Assembly (NCBI GenBank): GCA_023653785.1
Contig: JAMKCH010014145.1
Span: forward strand, 1 to 64,000
DNA: 64,000 nucleotides
Reading direction: 5' to 3'
DNA from: Ophioderma brevispina
Lineage: Eukaryota > Echinodermata > Ophiuroidea > Amphilepidida > Ophiodermatidae
A program made the translations under genes and the position numbers. Below the pieces are notes generated by a model. It was not told the origin of the DNA. It made no database searches and was given only the letters and a program-made list of their open reading frames with translations. Below, piece by piece: positions 1 to 12,340 of this stretch (position 1 is the stretch's first letter; each line of letters opens with the position of its first letter).

Positions 1-680
1 GTGGTATCCTTGGAAAACGGTTGTTAGCCTCTTTTTGGGATGCGTTGACAAACATTTCCATCAGAGTGGCAGGTTTGCTCTGTCAGGTTGATGGTTGTTG
101 AAATTGTAGTTTGGACGAAGCATCTATGGGTCTTGCTAATTCTAACAAAATGCTGTGAATGTGCCATGTTTGATGTTGGTAGCAATATTATGAATGCACA
201 TTTCTTTGTTATTCAGTGCAGGCGATTTCCTGGAGGGCGAGTACCTATCTCTGACTCAAAACTTGATGTTAAAATAAGCTATACTGTAGGACCCGTCGGG
301 GGCGGGAAGAGAAGGGAAATCGGGGGTTGAATATGGGGGGCTCAGCACCTAAGGGGGGCATGGGGCAATGGTCCTTAGGTAATGGTATGATGGGTATGTG
401 CCGCCCATCGAAGACCATCGTTTTCAGGCCGATTCAGTTGCACAGACTCCCATTTTAAGCCTATTTAGTTCCAGGGACCCCCACATTTTATGTACGGATC
501 TGTTCTTGACCCACATTTACTTAAAATACCTCAATTTTGATAAAATCAAGCTCGAAAACCTGTTTTAACAGAAACTACCAAAAGTTCAGCCCTAGACCCA
601 TATTTTATAACTCCAAATCAGTTCCCCAGCCCCAAGTTTGAAAATCTGGTTGGCATACACCTACCAAAACTATGCTCGAG
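1..680. other. non-coding, nothing recognised
   Basis: AT-rich DNA with short open frames only. I see no splice-bounded exon, RNA gene or repeat shared with the rest of the window. Confidence 0.5.
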
Positions 681-714
681 ATATATATATAATACTATAT
701 ATATATATATATAT
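681..714. repeat. (TA)n microsatellite
   Basis: An alternating TA tract, interrupted once or twice, immediately precedes the 305-bp array. Confidence 0.9.
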
Positions 715-2406
715 TTGAGCCCTCTGTCGGGTATTCATAAACAGTGTGCGGCGTGATGGAATGGTCAGTGCAAAGAGGGTCATGATCCCCTCCATTTGTG
801 GATTGGGAATTGGCTCTGTGCTGCAGTGATGAGAACACAAAGTTCGAACCGGTACTGTCTGCAGATTGATATATTACGCTCTTTTCATGCTTTTGCCCTA
901 ATAGGTTGCAGCATGTTTAGTGAGCAATGTTTGTTCTACAAACTTACATGGTTTATGTAGCCTTGAGTTTTTATCAAGACGTAATACTATTAGATTTGAC
1001 ATAGCGCACTCATGAGTTTGAGCCCTTGGTATTCATAAACAGTGTGCGGCGTGATGGAATTGTCAGTGGCTTAACGGGTCATTGATGCACTCAATTTGTG
1101 GATTGCATTTGGCTCTGTGCTGCCACTATGGAAACAAACGTTCGAAACGGTACGGTCTGCAGATTGAGTATATTACGCTCCTTTCATCCTGTTGCCCTAA
1201 TAGGTTGCAGCATGTTTAGTTGAGCACTGTTTTGCTTTTCTACAACTGTACATGGTTTATGTAGCTTGATGTTTGTATTCAAGACGTAATACTATTAGCA
1301 TTTTTGGCATTAGCTCAATCATCGAGTTTGAGCCCTCTGGTATTCATAAACAGTGTGCGGAGTGATGGAATGGTCAGTGGATTAACGGGTCATTGATTCA
1401 TAAATTTGGGGGAGCATTGGCTCTGTGCTGCACTGATGAGAACACAAAGTTCGAAAGGGTACTGTCTGCAGATTGAGTATATTCCGCTCCTTTTTTTTTC
1501 ATGCTGTTGCCCTATAGGTTGCAGCATGTTTAGTTGAGCACTGTTTGGCTTATTCTACAAAACTGTACATTGGTTTATGTAGCCTTGCTGTTTTTATCAA
1601 AACGTAATACTATTAGCAATTTTGCATAGCTCACTCATTGAGTTGAGCACTCTAGTATTCATAAACAATATGCGGCGTGATGGAATGGTCAGTGGCTTAA
1701 CGGGTCATTGATCACCCCTTGGTGGATTGCATTTGGCTCTGTGCTGCAATGGTGAGAACACAAAGTTCGAACCGGTACTGTCTGCAGATTGAGTATATTA
1801 CTCTCTTTTCATGCTTTTGCCCTAATAGGTTGCAGAATGTTTAGTTGAGCACTGTTTTGAGCTTTCTACAACTGTACAGGTTTATTGTAGCATTGATTGT
1901 TTTATCAAGACGTATACTATAGAATTTTGCATAGATCACAATCGGAGTTTGAGCCTCTGGTATTCATAAACAGTGTGCGGCGTGAGGAAGGGTCAGTGGG
2001 TTAACGGGTCATTGATTCACTCCATTTGTGGATTGCATGTGGCTCTGTGCTGCAAGTGAAACACAAAGTTCGAAACGCTACTGTCTGCAGATTGAGTATA
2101 TTACGCTCCGTCATGCTGTTGCCTAATAGGTGTGCAGATGTTTAGATTGAGCACTGTTTTGCTTTCTAAAACGTACATTGGGTTATGTAGCCTTGATGTT
2201 TTATAAAGACGTAATAATCTTCGCATTGCCTAGCTCACTCATTGAGTTTTTGAGCACTCTGGTATCTCCAACAGTGTGCGGGCGTGAGTGGGGGGAATGG
2301 TCAGTGGCTTAACGGGTCATTGATTCACTCCATTTGTGGATTGCATTTGGCTCGGTGCTGACTGGCGGTAGAACACAAAGTTCGAAACGGTACTGACTGC
2401 AGATGG
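714..2406. repeat. tandem array, ~305-bp unit, about 5.5 copies
   Basis: Units start near 714, 1016, 1325, 1641, 1947 and 2244 with GTTTGAGCCCTCTGGTATTC-like sequence followed by ATAAACAGTGTGCGGCGTGA. Spacing is 297-316 bp. Each unit contains TGGTCAGTGGCTTAACG, which resembles a tRNA A box, and AAAGTTCGAAACGGT, which resembles a B box, but the ~80 bp between them is too long for a plain tRNA. Copies differ mostly by small indels. The last copy breaks off at a GA microsatellite. Confidence 0.9.
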
Positions 2407-2523
2407 AGGAGAGAGAGAGAGAGGAGAGAGAGAGGTGGAGATAGAGAGAGGGAGAGAGAGAGATATATATTATATATATGTATTATATATATATATTATG
2501 TATATATGGTATATAGTAGATAG
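2407..2523. repeat. (GA)n then (TA)n compound microsatellite
   Basis: A purine-only GAGAGA tract of about 60 bp runs directly into a TA-rich tract. It truncates the last unit of the neighbouring array. Confidence 0.9.
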
Positions 2524-3619
2524 TTACACTGTAATGCTTCTGTTAGAGTCATGTGTATTTTTGTTGCTGTGAAGGAATGTAGTGGAAAAGTCCACTCGGC
2601 GGCCATTTTGGCCTCAATTTCTGCGGCCATTTTGAATATCACTTTATATTCCAACATGTGAATAAAATTATTTAGGTACAGATGTATTCATTATATCTGA
2701 AACTCATTGAAACCTCTCGACAATTACGTTATATACCGCTTGTTTTTAAAGGCATTTTAGAAAAAAACTATTTCGGCCCTGATTATGTTTTGGGGTATAA
2801 AAGGAACCTAAAAAAAATTGTTTGGTTCGTTTAGTTCTGGGGGGGGGGTGCCAAGAGGTGGTCCTAGCTCCCCTAGTAGTATGACATTTGAATATGTGAT
2901 TGAAATTAATTACCATTGCATTTGCCCTGGAGAGGTCTAGATTTGTATCTTCAGGTTGACATCCACTTCTAACAGCAATATACATGCTCTTCAAACTGGA
3001 CAGCAATTTACATGCACAGATATTAACCTCTGGACACCACTAACAGCTTTCTGACCCCTTCAAAGAAGAGGTGATTTCATGGTTGACTTATTCAAGGTAA
3101 CCAGAATGCATTTGTAAGTGGAGCCGAGGACACTCACACCAATTGCAAGACGGATGCATTTCATGGGTTAAAACGGCTGCTGAATTTTCAAACGCAAAGG
3201 AGAACAAGTGCTACACAACCGTTCATTGCACAGAAATTAAAATTAAGAATGTGAGAAGATACCAACAGAACAAAAGAATAAACAAAAGAGGCAAAAGTTT
3301 GAAAGTGATAGCAATAGATGGAATTTTTTAATGAAAATATTTCCGCTGCTTGATCATAAATCGCATCCAGGTATCCATTCCTCCAGGGTGATGAGCAGGG
3401 AAATTAAGCCAAAACTGCAGGATAGAATGTCGTGAACCCCCCCCGGGATGGGCATGGGGTGCTGCTTGCCCCCCATGGAATATGCCAAGTATTGGCAGTT
3501 TGAATTAAAGATGCATGCGTACTAGCATTAATAAGTCTTCAGGTCATACAATGCATTATGGGGACTGGTATTCAATCAATTCCAAATGATTATGGGAGGA
3601 AAGCCAAATCATTACGTAA
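2524..3619. other. non-coding, nothing recognised
   Basis: Open frames of 60-90 codons occur by chance. There is a short G homopolymer near 2841 and a C homopolymer near 3438. No gene is supported. Confidence 0.5.
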
Positions 3620-3925
3620 AGTGACCAACAAGAGATTTCAAAGAACAGGTTGTTTTACAGAAAAAATGTGAAAGTTATGCTTTTTCATGTTCTAAAGCTT
3701 TCTATCAAAATTCCCATATGAAAGGATTAAGCTTTCAACTGTTTCTTTGGTACAAAATTTGTGAAATTTTAATTTTGTATCGGAGCAAATACGAATTTCA
3801 AGCCTAAGTTTCTGATGAAATAAAAGCAAAATCCAATTCACCTTTTGTTTTCATTTGAAGTTCTTTCTGCAGCCAAATAAAAGGTAGGGAATCTATTGAG
3901 TGTTTATTCTATATGAAATCACTAA
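3620..3925. mobile_element. truncated copy of the TTAA-flanked MITE family
   Basis: It shares CAACAAGAGATTTCAA, a CCATATGAAAGGATTAAGCT core, TCGGAGCAAATACGAATTTC-like sequence and ATCTATTGAGTGT with the copies at 12060, 28624 and 39093. The right terminus is missing and the left end is decayed, so this is a fragment of a non-autonomous element. Confidence 0.75.
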
Positions 3926-4452
3926 ATATCACAGAAAATATAGATGGCTTGGAATCTCTCAGTGACCTTTTCAAGATTGCACTGGCACATTTGGAAAATA
4001 TGGCACAATCAAGATTTTTCAGAATCAATAATTAGCATGGTTGTAAAAGTTTTAATATATATTAGCCCTCACCTAAATGATTTGAACTCAAACCAGCATC
4101 CTTATGGGTAAAGAATGATTTTATATTACAACCACTCCGGAGTGTGGCTTGATTCAACAGACTGCAGATCATGGCATTAAACACAGAAAATATAAACCGG
4201 AGTTAATTCCCTGTATGCAACATGTTTGACCAGTCTGTGACCTTGTGGCTTTAATATCAAGAGTATGATTCTACGATATCATGTTAAAGACATTGTTGAT
4301 TACCATTTACGCCAAACCAAATTAGGCCAAAAATATTACCGGATGTTTCAGCCTCTTTTTGAGATGCCTATGTGTGTTGTAGGCATGATTTTTTGTCAAA
4401 AATATTCTTTCAAAGTTATATTTTGCTGAAAATGTGTCAGTTTAGGGCATCA
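3926..4452. other. non-coding, nothing recognised
   Basis: AT-rich sequence with no supported gene or repeat. Confidence 0.5.
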
Positions 4453-4622
4453 AAACATGTTTACAGAGTGGTTCATCACAAAATCAACAAGATGCATCCA
4501 TGCGTCCGCGTATTTGTATCCCGCCTCGAGAGGGCGGCTTAGCCGCCCGAGGGGATAAAAATACGCGGACGAATCGGATGCAGAGTTGTTGATTGGTGAT
4601 GAACCACTCTGTAAATGTTTGA
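4453..4622. repeat. 170-bp near-perfect palindrome (fold-back element)
   Basis: The left arm starts TTTACAGAGTGGTTCATCAC near 4459. Its complement is on the right arm ending near 4618. The arms run about 80 bp with a few mismatches to a GGCGGC / GCCGCC apex around 4533-4547, leaving a loop of about 3 bases. The arms include CGTCCGCGTATTT. The length and tiny loop fit a fold-back MITE better than a typical pre-miRNA. Confidence 0.85.
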
Positions 4623-6619
4623 ATCCCTTCAACAACGAAAGTGGTATGAAAACTTATTAAATATCGTGTATAAAGGAACATAAATATATCACTTATAACA
4701 CTAAATGTTCCCAGTTCGACAAAAGCTTTCCTAGGCTATAGGGGCCTTTTACAAAAATCTAAAGCAAAACGATAGTTGTTGGTTGTTGTTGCTTGCAGTT
4801 GCACCGGTCTTGTACTTGCGCGTAATCAGAGTTCTAAACGTGACGAACAGCCAGCGCATCGGATTAGCGTACCGCGTAAAAGCCACTTCCGTGGAAAAAC
4901 TGCGCCGGGCTGTGACGGCCAATTTGCATATCCAAACTGTGGTTGATAACGAATCAACCCACAACGGTAGATCCGTACAAAAGAGATACGGTGAGTTGTG
5001 CTTGAATGCCACTTAAATTACAAGATTTTCACTAATTTAAACAGACTTACAATACCGTGCACTACCAGGCGGGTTGTTTGCTCTTGCAGTCCAGCATTTG
5101 TTCCCTTCAGGGTGACATCACTCTTCCAGTCACTACGGAATTGGAGAGGTATACAGGTGTGGACAATAAAACTATGGCTGCGCAATGTCAAAGATTTATG
5201 AATGGATTTCATGGATAATAAGCCAAGTGTCAAAATGTCACAAGATAAGAACAAGCTGTGTTGCGAGTGTCACAAGATAAGAGCTGTGTGCGAGGTCACA
5301 CGTGGCGAATTTTAACCATGTAGACCCCTTTAAAGCATCCCCACAACCCACAAAAACCCAAACCCTAACCCCTCCCCCTCCCCCTTTTTTTGATTGCCTC
5401 AAAAAAAGATTTTTATATCACCTGACCTGTTTGTCTAAGTATAGTAGGGTGTGGCCTAGTCTTTTGTGCAAATTCAATATGATCTTGAAGAAATGTGTAT
5501 GTATGTAATTTCTGTTCAAAAATGGGACAGATTACAAACACAGTGGCCAATGGGGCTGTGTGTGATGCAAAAATTTGTTGCATAACATCAAAAGCACGGT
5601 CAGAATAACCGTAAATTTTGGAAATAAGCTTTTGCATGAATACTAGTGAACCACAAACAGAAATTAAAGGTTGCAATCATGATCCTCGCCCCCCCCCCCC
5701 CCCCCCACTTATAATTTGTTTATATTGCTATTCCCTAGCTATCTCAAGATTTCCATATTTCAGTTGATTCTGTCATTGCATTTGATTTTATGAGTGAAAT
5801 TAGCGGTATGGGCTGCCCCCTAGACCACTGTGGTGTAATTTCTCTTGCCAATTTACAGACTGAATTACTCAAAATGAACATTTCTTCTGCGGAGATCAAA
5901 TTTTAAACATTAAGATTAGGCACACATACTTACACATTCGCCAACTTTTCAAATGATTATTAAACGCTATTTTTTTTAGGTAAAATTGGGGACGAGGCTG
6001 GGATCACAAAATGCCCCTTTAAGGTGCCCTAGGATCAGAGAAAACGCACCTTAAGTATCTTAATACCCATTTTTTATTTGTTTAAAGTGCATTCAAAGAA
6101 TTTGGCAAGGGGGATGAAGTTATAAATTGCCGTAGCCTAAAGGTTTCTCAAAGTTTGGAGCACACAAAGATATGTGGGATTATCTGAACATACTATTAAA
6201 CAATGCGTTTAGTTGAATAAAATCTCAAATTTTGTTTCAGCTTAGTTGAGATCACAAATCCCCCTTTAGGCACCACATGACACTTATCAGGAAACGTATA
6301 CAAATACCAAATAAATTATGAAAAAAAATATTCAACTTATTTCTTCCCAAAATGAGCAGACTCTCCATTTCCATACAACATTTGCTGATTGTGAACAAAA
6401 AGAAAAACAAAAGACAACCTTGATTTATTTGAATTAATTAGTTTTATATTCACAGAAAAACAGAATTTTATAAATAAAAAAAGAAAAATTAAAAATTGTG
6501 AATATATAAACTAGTGTAGAAAAAAATTTAAACATTTCACCATGATGTTCACACACAGTCATAATAGCCCAATTACTCAATTTTACAAGATATGGTTCTA
6601 AAACACTGTCTCGGTGCTC
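4623..6619. other. non-coding, nothing recognised
   Basis: AT-rich sequence with a run of about 17 C near 5690-5706 and a T8 near 5388. Short open frames on both strands show no family motif. Confidence 0.5.
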
Positions 6620-6858
6620 TGGATTGCCAATCATTTCTGGTATCAATCATTGCAGGGGCTGGTGCCAGGGTGGGTGGACACCCCCTTTGAGTTTCAAAAT
6701 ATAGGAAAATAGGTTTAAGCAATAAATTGCATAAAATAGGGGTTTTAACCGATATGAGTTTAATCTTGTAATGTTTGCCCACACGTATGATGTTTTGCCC
6801 CTCTCATGATTTTACCCTGGGCCACCCCTGCATCATTGAATGCAATCCAGTCTCTTTT
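6620..6858. repeat. inverted-repeat (fold-back) element, ~240 bp
   Basis: ATCATTGCAGGGGCTGG with following CCAGGGTG (about 6645-6680) pairs with CACCCCTGCATCATTG and CCTGGGCC near 6808-6840. The middle also contains a small TTTAAGCAATAAATTGC-like symmetry. The pairing is imperfect. Confidence 0.6.
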
Positions 6859-7314
6859 CTAACTTCAGATTTGTATGAAAACAATTGGCAATTTTCTGGA
6901 CAACTTTCTGAAGATCCTAATTATACGGCAACAATTCCAAACAATAAGACGCCTTTAATGAACTGTCATTTGAAACACGGTCTAAATCTGGAAAAACCTT
7001 TTGAAATTATTAATTCAAAGAAAAATCAGACCCAAATCAACCCACAATCTACACCGAACTTCAAGGCAAGTCAAGGCCCAACCAGAAAAACTAAACCTGA
7101 AATTCATTGGTTGATTGATGTGTTGATGTTGAAACTAAAATGAGTCTTATCAACTACTCTCAATTAAGATTTTTTCAACAAAAGGCGGGTCTCGCACCAC
7201 AAGGTCGCGCCGGGCTTGGCGGATAGCTGTAAGACAAAGAGCAGCACACCGAGTGCAACGTGACAAGGAGAGTGGGTCCCAAAGAAGTGGTGCAAGCAGA
7301 GACAGGGGAGGATG
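6859..7314. other. non-coding; fragment with a shared GCGGTTCTCG-like motif
   Basis: A 122-codon open frame at 6775-7143 has no recognisable motif and is in a compositionally ordinary region. Near 7183-7222 the sequence GGCGGGTCTCGCACCACA resembles the 5' motif of the TGACCT-rich elements at 13.1, 28.8 and 40.2 kb. Confidence 0.45.
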
Positions 7315-9232
7315 TGAGAGAGCCCCCGCCCCCAACAACACCCCACCCCGCCACAAAAGACACGACAACCCCCACCCCGTAGTTGCAACACCCCACCCAG
7401 CCCCACCCCAAACACACCACCCCGCCCAACACCCCGCAAGCCACCCCACTCCCGCCCCAACACCCGGCAACACCCACCCGAGCCCCAAACACCCGAAAAA
7501 CAAACTCACACCCTCCGCAACACAAAAAACACACCGCAAAACACCACACATAGCAAATAACCACAGCAACACCCCACCCCCCCTCCCCACAAACACCACC
7601 GCAACACACACCCCTCCCCCAACCACCACCACAACACCCCACCCCTACCCAACACCCCACCCCTCCCAACACACCGCAAACAACCCACCCCACCCAAACC
7701 CCACCCCGCTTCCCAACACCCCGCACACCCCACTCCCCCTCCCCAACACCATGAAACACCCCTCAATGCCTCGTAACACCCCACCCCTCTCACAACACCC
7801 CCATGACCCCCCACCACCCCCAAAACCCACCCCGCTAAACAAACACCCCCTCCCAACACCCCACCCCCTCCCAAAACACCCCGCAACACCCCACCCTCCC
7901 CCCCACACACCCACTCTCCTCCCCAAACACCCTGCAACAACCCCCACCATGTCCCAACACCCGCAAACACCCCCACCCCTCCAAAACACCCCGCAACACC
8001 CCGCCCCAACAACCCGCAAACACCCCACACCCCCGCGCCAACACCACCGCAACACCCACACCCGCCCCAAACACCACCGCAACACCCACCCCCGCGCCCA
8101 ACACCCACCACAACACCCACACCGCCCCAATACAATTTTGAAAAAAAAAAACAAAAAAAAATAAAAAAAAAAAAGAACTAACACACCAACAAATAAAAAA
8201 CAACGCAAACACAACACCATCCCAAACACCCCACCCCATCCCCAAAAAAAGAAGAAAACACACACACAACAATCCACAAAACACGACAACACAACAACAC
8301 TACCAACAACAGCAAAACCACCCTCCACAACAAACACAGAAACACCCCAACCCCCCTCGCCAACACACCGCAAACACCCACCCCTCCCCACACCACCGAC
8401 AACACCCCACCCCCTCCCCAAAACCACCACCACAACACCCCACCCCCTCCCCCAACACCGCACACCCCCCTCCCCAAAAACCCGCAACACCCCACCCCTC
8501 CCCCCAAACACACCGCAACACCCCACCCCCTCCCCAACACCCCGCAGCACACCCCAACCCCCTCCCCCAACACCCGCCCCGCAAACACCAAACTCCCCTC
8601 CCCAAACACACCGCAACAAACACCCAAGACCCCTCCCCAAAAACCCCGCAACACCCCTTACCAAACAACCACGACCAACACCACCACCCCATACGCTAAC
8701 ACCCCGCACACCCACCCTCCCCAACACCACCGCAACACCCCCAACCCTCCCCAACACCACACTACACCCACCCCTCCCCCCAACACCCCGAAACACCCCC
8801 ACCCCCTCACACCACCACCCCACCCCCTCCCCAACACACACCGCAACACCCCACCCCTCCCAAACACCCCGCAACACCCCGCCCAACACCCCCTCCCCAA
8901 TTAACACCCAGCAACACCCGTCCCCAACACCACCGCAACAACCACCCCTCACAACACTCAGAAACACCCAACCCTCCCAAAACACAGCAACACCCCACCC
9001 CTCCGCCAACCCCATCCCAAACACCAACGCAACAAACCCAACACTCCCCAACACCCCGCAACCCACCCCACCCCCTCCCCCAAACACACTGCCCACACCA
9101 CCCTCCCCAACACACCGCAACACCCCAACCCCCCTCCCCCCAAACACCCCGCAACACACCCCCCCACCCTCTCCCCAACACCCCACCACCACCGCAACAC
9201 ACCACAACACCCCCACCTGCTCCATGTAACAC
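7315..9232. repeat. C-rich satellite, about 1.9 kb
   Basis: The array is built from CACCCCTCCCCAACACC and CCCCGCAACACCCC modules on the plus strand, with almost no G or T. An A-rich gap interrupts it at about 8138-8340. The complementary strand has dense runs of three or more G and is strongly predicted to form G-quadruplexes. Long open frames on both strands, up to 531 codons on the minus strand, arise because the repeat lacks stop codons and do not indicate proteins. Module order is irregular, so no fixed unit length can be given. Confidence 0.95.
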
Positions 9233-10419
9233 AGAAACAATATTGCATATCCAATGTACTGTTTCAGCTTATATACAGCAATTACGCATATTTAATTAGG
9301 TCAATTGTAACACAAATGCCCTTTAATTGGCCCACATGAACTTTGAACTAATTATGATTCAACCACAAAAGATGAATGCCAGACTAGTATTTCAGGTAGT
9401 GAAGAAATTATTTTGCATATCAGATGTACCGTTTCAGCGATACAGCAATTATGCATATTTAATTAATCATTTTAAATTTTCCATTTACTTTTTATCACTT
9501 ACTTTCAAATGGCACAACAAGATGAGCACCATATTAGGCTCTCATGCAGTGAAGGAATTTGTGTATCCGATTGGGACCGTTCAACATTTATAGCAATATC
9601 GCTGATTTTTGCATATTAATTAAGCTCATTTGGCCATACTTAAATTGCCCGAAATATGGCCAAAATATTAATCAGGTCAAGAAACTCTTCCGCCCGCTTC
9701 CTTCCACCAAGAGTTCATCAGTATACGCCTTACGGAACTCCTGAAACTTGTACCACAAGCCTTTTTTTTTTCTTAAATTATGCAAATTAGACCACTTAAT
9801 GAGCATAATGTATGCCCAAAATGCCACTTTTGACCCAATTATGATTCCACCCAAAGATTGATGGCATGTATTCTTTCATGCAGCGAAGGAAGGAATTTGG
9901 CCTATCCGATGTACGGTTTCAGAGATACAGTAATTAGCAGATTTCAATTAGCTCAATTTGCATACCTAAGCCGCATTATCACACACGTTCAAATTGCAAA
10001 AAAAAAAGATGCGCCACATGATAGGCTTTCATGCAGTGAAGGGACATGTCCGGACTCCAATGTACGTCCAAAATTATAGCAAGTACGTGTTTGTGCAGAT
10101 TAATTAGTCATTTGCATACTTAATTTGCCCGAAATACGCCGAAAATCTAATCAGTTCGAGAAACTCTCCAGCCCGCTCCCATCCACCAGTTACATGCAGT
10201 CATAAGCCTTTACGGAACCTCCAGAAACTTGTACACAAGCCCTTGCGGGAAAAATTTCGTTACTTATGCAAATAGATACTTAATTTGCATTTATTTTACG
10301 CCCAAAAATCTAAATCAGGTCGAGAACTCGTGGACCGCTTCTTTCCACCATGTTACATCATCGTAGCCTTACGGAACTCCAGATAAAATCGTAAACAAGC
10401 CCGGAACACGGACGTAGGC
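9233..10419. repeat. irregular tandem array, ~150-170 bp modules
   Basis: The module GATGTACCGTTTCAGCGATA plus TATGCATATTTAATTA recurs near 9246, 9413, 9565, 9899 and 10047. A second module, AATCAGGTCGAGAAACTC with CGCCCGCTTCC and CCTTACGGAACTCCAGAAAC, recurs near 9670, 10150 and 10315. The two alternate and the array ends in GACA repeats. Confidence 0.8.
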
Positions 10420-10553
10420 AGACAGGGACAGCATGACAGACAGACAGGACAGACAGACAGACAGACGGACAGACAGACAGACAGACGACAGAAGGACAGA
10501 CAGACAGACAGACAGACAAGACAGGACAGACAGACAGACAGACAGACAGAAAA
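10420..10553. repeat. (GACA)n microsatellite
   Basis: A nearly uninterrupted run of GACA units forms the tail of the preceding array. Cys/Ser/Leu-Val open frames on the opposite strand are artefacts of the repeat. Confidence 0.95.
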
Positions 10554-11206
10554 GTGATTACTAAGTTCTCTGCCGAACAAAGTTCAGGAGAGGACAAAAA
10601 AATATGCGCGTCCTCGGACTGCTAGTGTCACTTGTCATTGTGGATTGTGATGATAAGCCTTCAAATACCTTTGACCTTAATGTAAACTTTTAAACCTCAT
10701 AAACAAAATGACGGGTTAGGGGTAATATTCATTAAACCAAGTTTGGTTCCAATTGAGGTTCCAACTTGTGCATTGAGACATTTTACAACTTTACCTTACA
10801 TGAACCTTTGACTTGGAAGTGACCTTTGACCCTCATCAACAAATGAGGCATCCCCATGTTGCACCTATGTGGATATCACAGGCAAATGTTAGCCCTTTTC
10901 AAACAGACAACATCAAACAGACTACACACAACATCAACAGACAACAGTAGGTGACCCCCAATGTGTCTTGCCTCCTAAGGCAGGTGACACAAAATAAAAC
11001 AAAATCGCATTCAATTGTAAGTACAATACCAGGTGCAATGATTATTAGGTTACTTACATCAAATTTTTAAAAAACGGTTTGTTGAAGCTATTCATGGATT
11101 AGTAATTAAGAATAGCAGGAGCCTGCTGGCTAAGAAAAGACAGTAATTACTAACCAATAGACTTTTGATGAACATACATTATCACACACTCCTTGCCCAA
11201 TCCCTT
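10554..11206. repeat. TGACCTTTGACC-type repeat, decayed
   Basis: It contains TGACCTTTGACCCTCATCAA, AAGTTTGGTTCCAATTGAGG and TGCACCTATG, all shared with the element at 28.82-29.28 kb. The ends are not definable here. Confidence 0.65.
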
Positions 11207-11862
11207 AAAGGTACATGTTCCAACGTATTTGGGCCCCCCCCCCCCCGATTTACCCGGAAGTAGTATTGATTTTGATATCAGATGAAAGCCGTATTTTCTC
11301 AAAGTCGTCCTAAAATTTGAGCCCTCGAATTCATTTCATTCCCAAGATATAAACAAAAAATACTGCAAGTAAACTTGCATCATCCCCCTGGCAAGACGGC
11401 AGTCTGTAACATGACCTCAGATGATCTTTGACCTTGGTCCATGATCTTTGACATCATCCACCTATGAAGGGACCCCTATTGCACGTTAACCCCAAGTCTA
11501 GTTTAAATCGGACTTAGAGGAGACATGAAAAATGAAAACCTTACCAAACTGGAACATGTGCGCGTGCGCCACACACACAAAACACACGCACACCTATACA
11601 CACGCACACAAAATATCCCCCTCTGCTTTTGAAGCCAGGGGGATAATAAAAAACAAACATTTTAATGGTTAACCATCAATATTAGTACAGGTTTGAATAG
11701 GGCATTGCAATATGCATTATAGCTTCTACCATCAAAACCTCAAGTTTGTTTCCCAAGGTACTTGATGCGACTTATGTGCAAGTGCCAGTGTCTCATATCC
11801 AAGTAGAGAACACAATTGACATAAATTGGAACAGAGGTGATCAAGCACCTCTGAACCAGTGG
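11207..11862. repeat. interspersed repeat interrupted by an insertion
   Basis: The flanks 11207-11268 and about 11675-11862 match 13887-14117. Shared pieces are GTRCATGTTCC, a C homopolymer, GATTTACCCGGAAGTAG, then GCAATATG, AAGTTTGTTTCC and CAAGTAGAGAA. The 13.9 kb copy lacks the ~400 bp between them and so acts as an empty site. A third, more diverged copy lies near 46890-46990. Confidence 0.7.
11268..11675. mobile_element. TGACCT-family insertion, copy 1
   Basis: An insert of about 400 bp carries ATCCCCCTGGC at 11382-11392 and its perfect complement GCCAGGGGGAT at 11634-11644. TGACCTCAG / ATCTTTGACC repeats and a CA-rich tract lie between them. The right stem is part of a hairpin (ATCCCCCT ... 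AGGGGGAT) and is followed by A-rich sequence. The boundaries are inferred from the uninterrupted relative at 13.9 kb. Confidence 0.6.
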
Positions 11863-12059
11863 CGTAGGCAGTCTTGTGGTTCTGGGGGATAAAAGTGTGG
11901 TCGGGGAAGTCTTGCCCGGCCGGGGGAAGGTCGTCCCAATCGTTGGGTAAATAGGGTTCAAAATGGCTGATTGTGCATCAAAATTTCCTGATTTACCTCA
12001 CTTTTTTTCAAAAGGGGGCAGTAACCCCTTTGCGACCTATGAACTATGCCATGGCTGAA
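11863..12059. other. short hAT-like terminus, otherwise unassigned
   Basis: CAGTGGCGTAGGCAG near 11877 resembles the CAGTGGCGTAG terminal sequence common to non-autonomous hAT elements. No matching right end was found, so the call is tentative. Confidence 0.35.
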
Positions 12060-12340
12060 AGGTGCCAACAAGAGATTTCAATATCAGGTGTCCCTAAAAA
12101 AATCGAAAGTACTGATTTTTGCCCTGCTGTAAAGCTTTCCATCAAAAATAACCCCCATCTGAAAGGATTAAGCTGAAAAATGTTTCTTTGGTCGAAAAAT
12201 GTTGAAATTTCTAATTTCGTATAGGAGCAAATACAAAATTTAGCCTAAGTTTTATATTGAAATATAAGCAAGAATCACTGTTTTCATATAGCTTTTTATG
12301 ACACAATATTTGGGTGCCTCAAAAATCTCTTGTTGCACCT
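12060..12340. mobile_element. TTAA-type MITE, internally deleted copy
   Basis: The left end AGGTGCCAACAAGAGATTT at 12060 is the complement of AAATCTCTTGTTGCACCT ending at 12340. Flanks are TGAA and TCAA, plausibly decayed TTAA duplications. At 281 bp it lacks about 80 bp present in the 39.09 kb copy. Confidence 0.85.

Noticed and set aside
4453..4622. Rho-independent terminator or pre-miRNA call for the palindrome
   Set aside because: The genome is eukaryotic, and the arms are too long and loop too small for an ordinary pre-miRNA; fold-back element preferred.
6775..7143. 122-codon plus-strand open frame
   Set aside because: No family motif, no splice or promoter context; a length expected by chance in 64 kb of six frames.
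7645..9240. 531-codon minus-strand open frame, Gly/Val/Cys/Trp-rich
   Set aside because: It is the complement of the C-rich satellite. All frames are long because the repeat lacks stop codons, and the protein is pure low complexity.
9233..10553. Possible CRISPR-like array
   Set aside because: Modules are diverged, directly abutting and long, with no uniform spacers, and the host is an animal genome.
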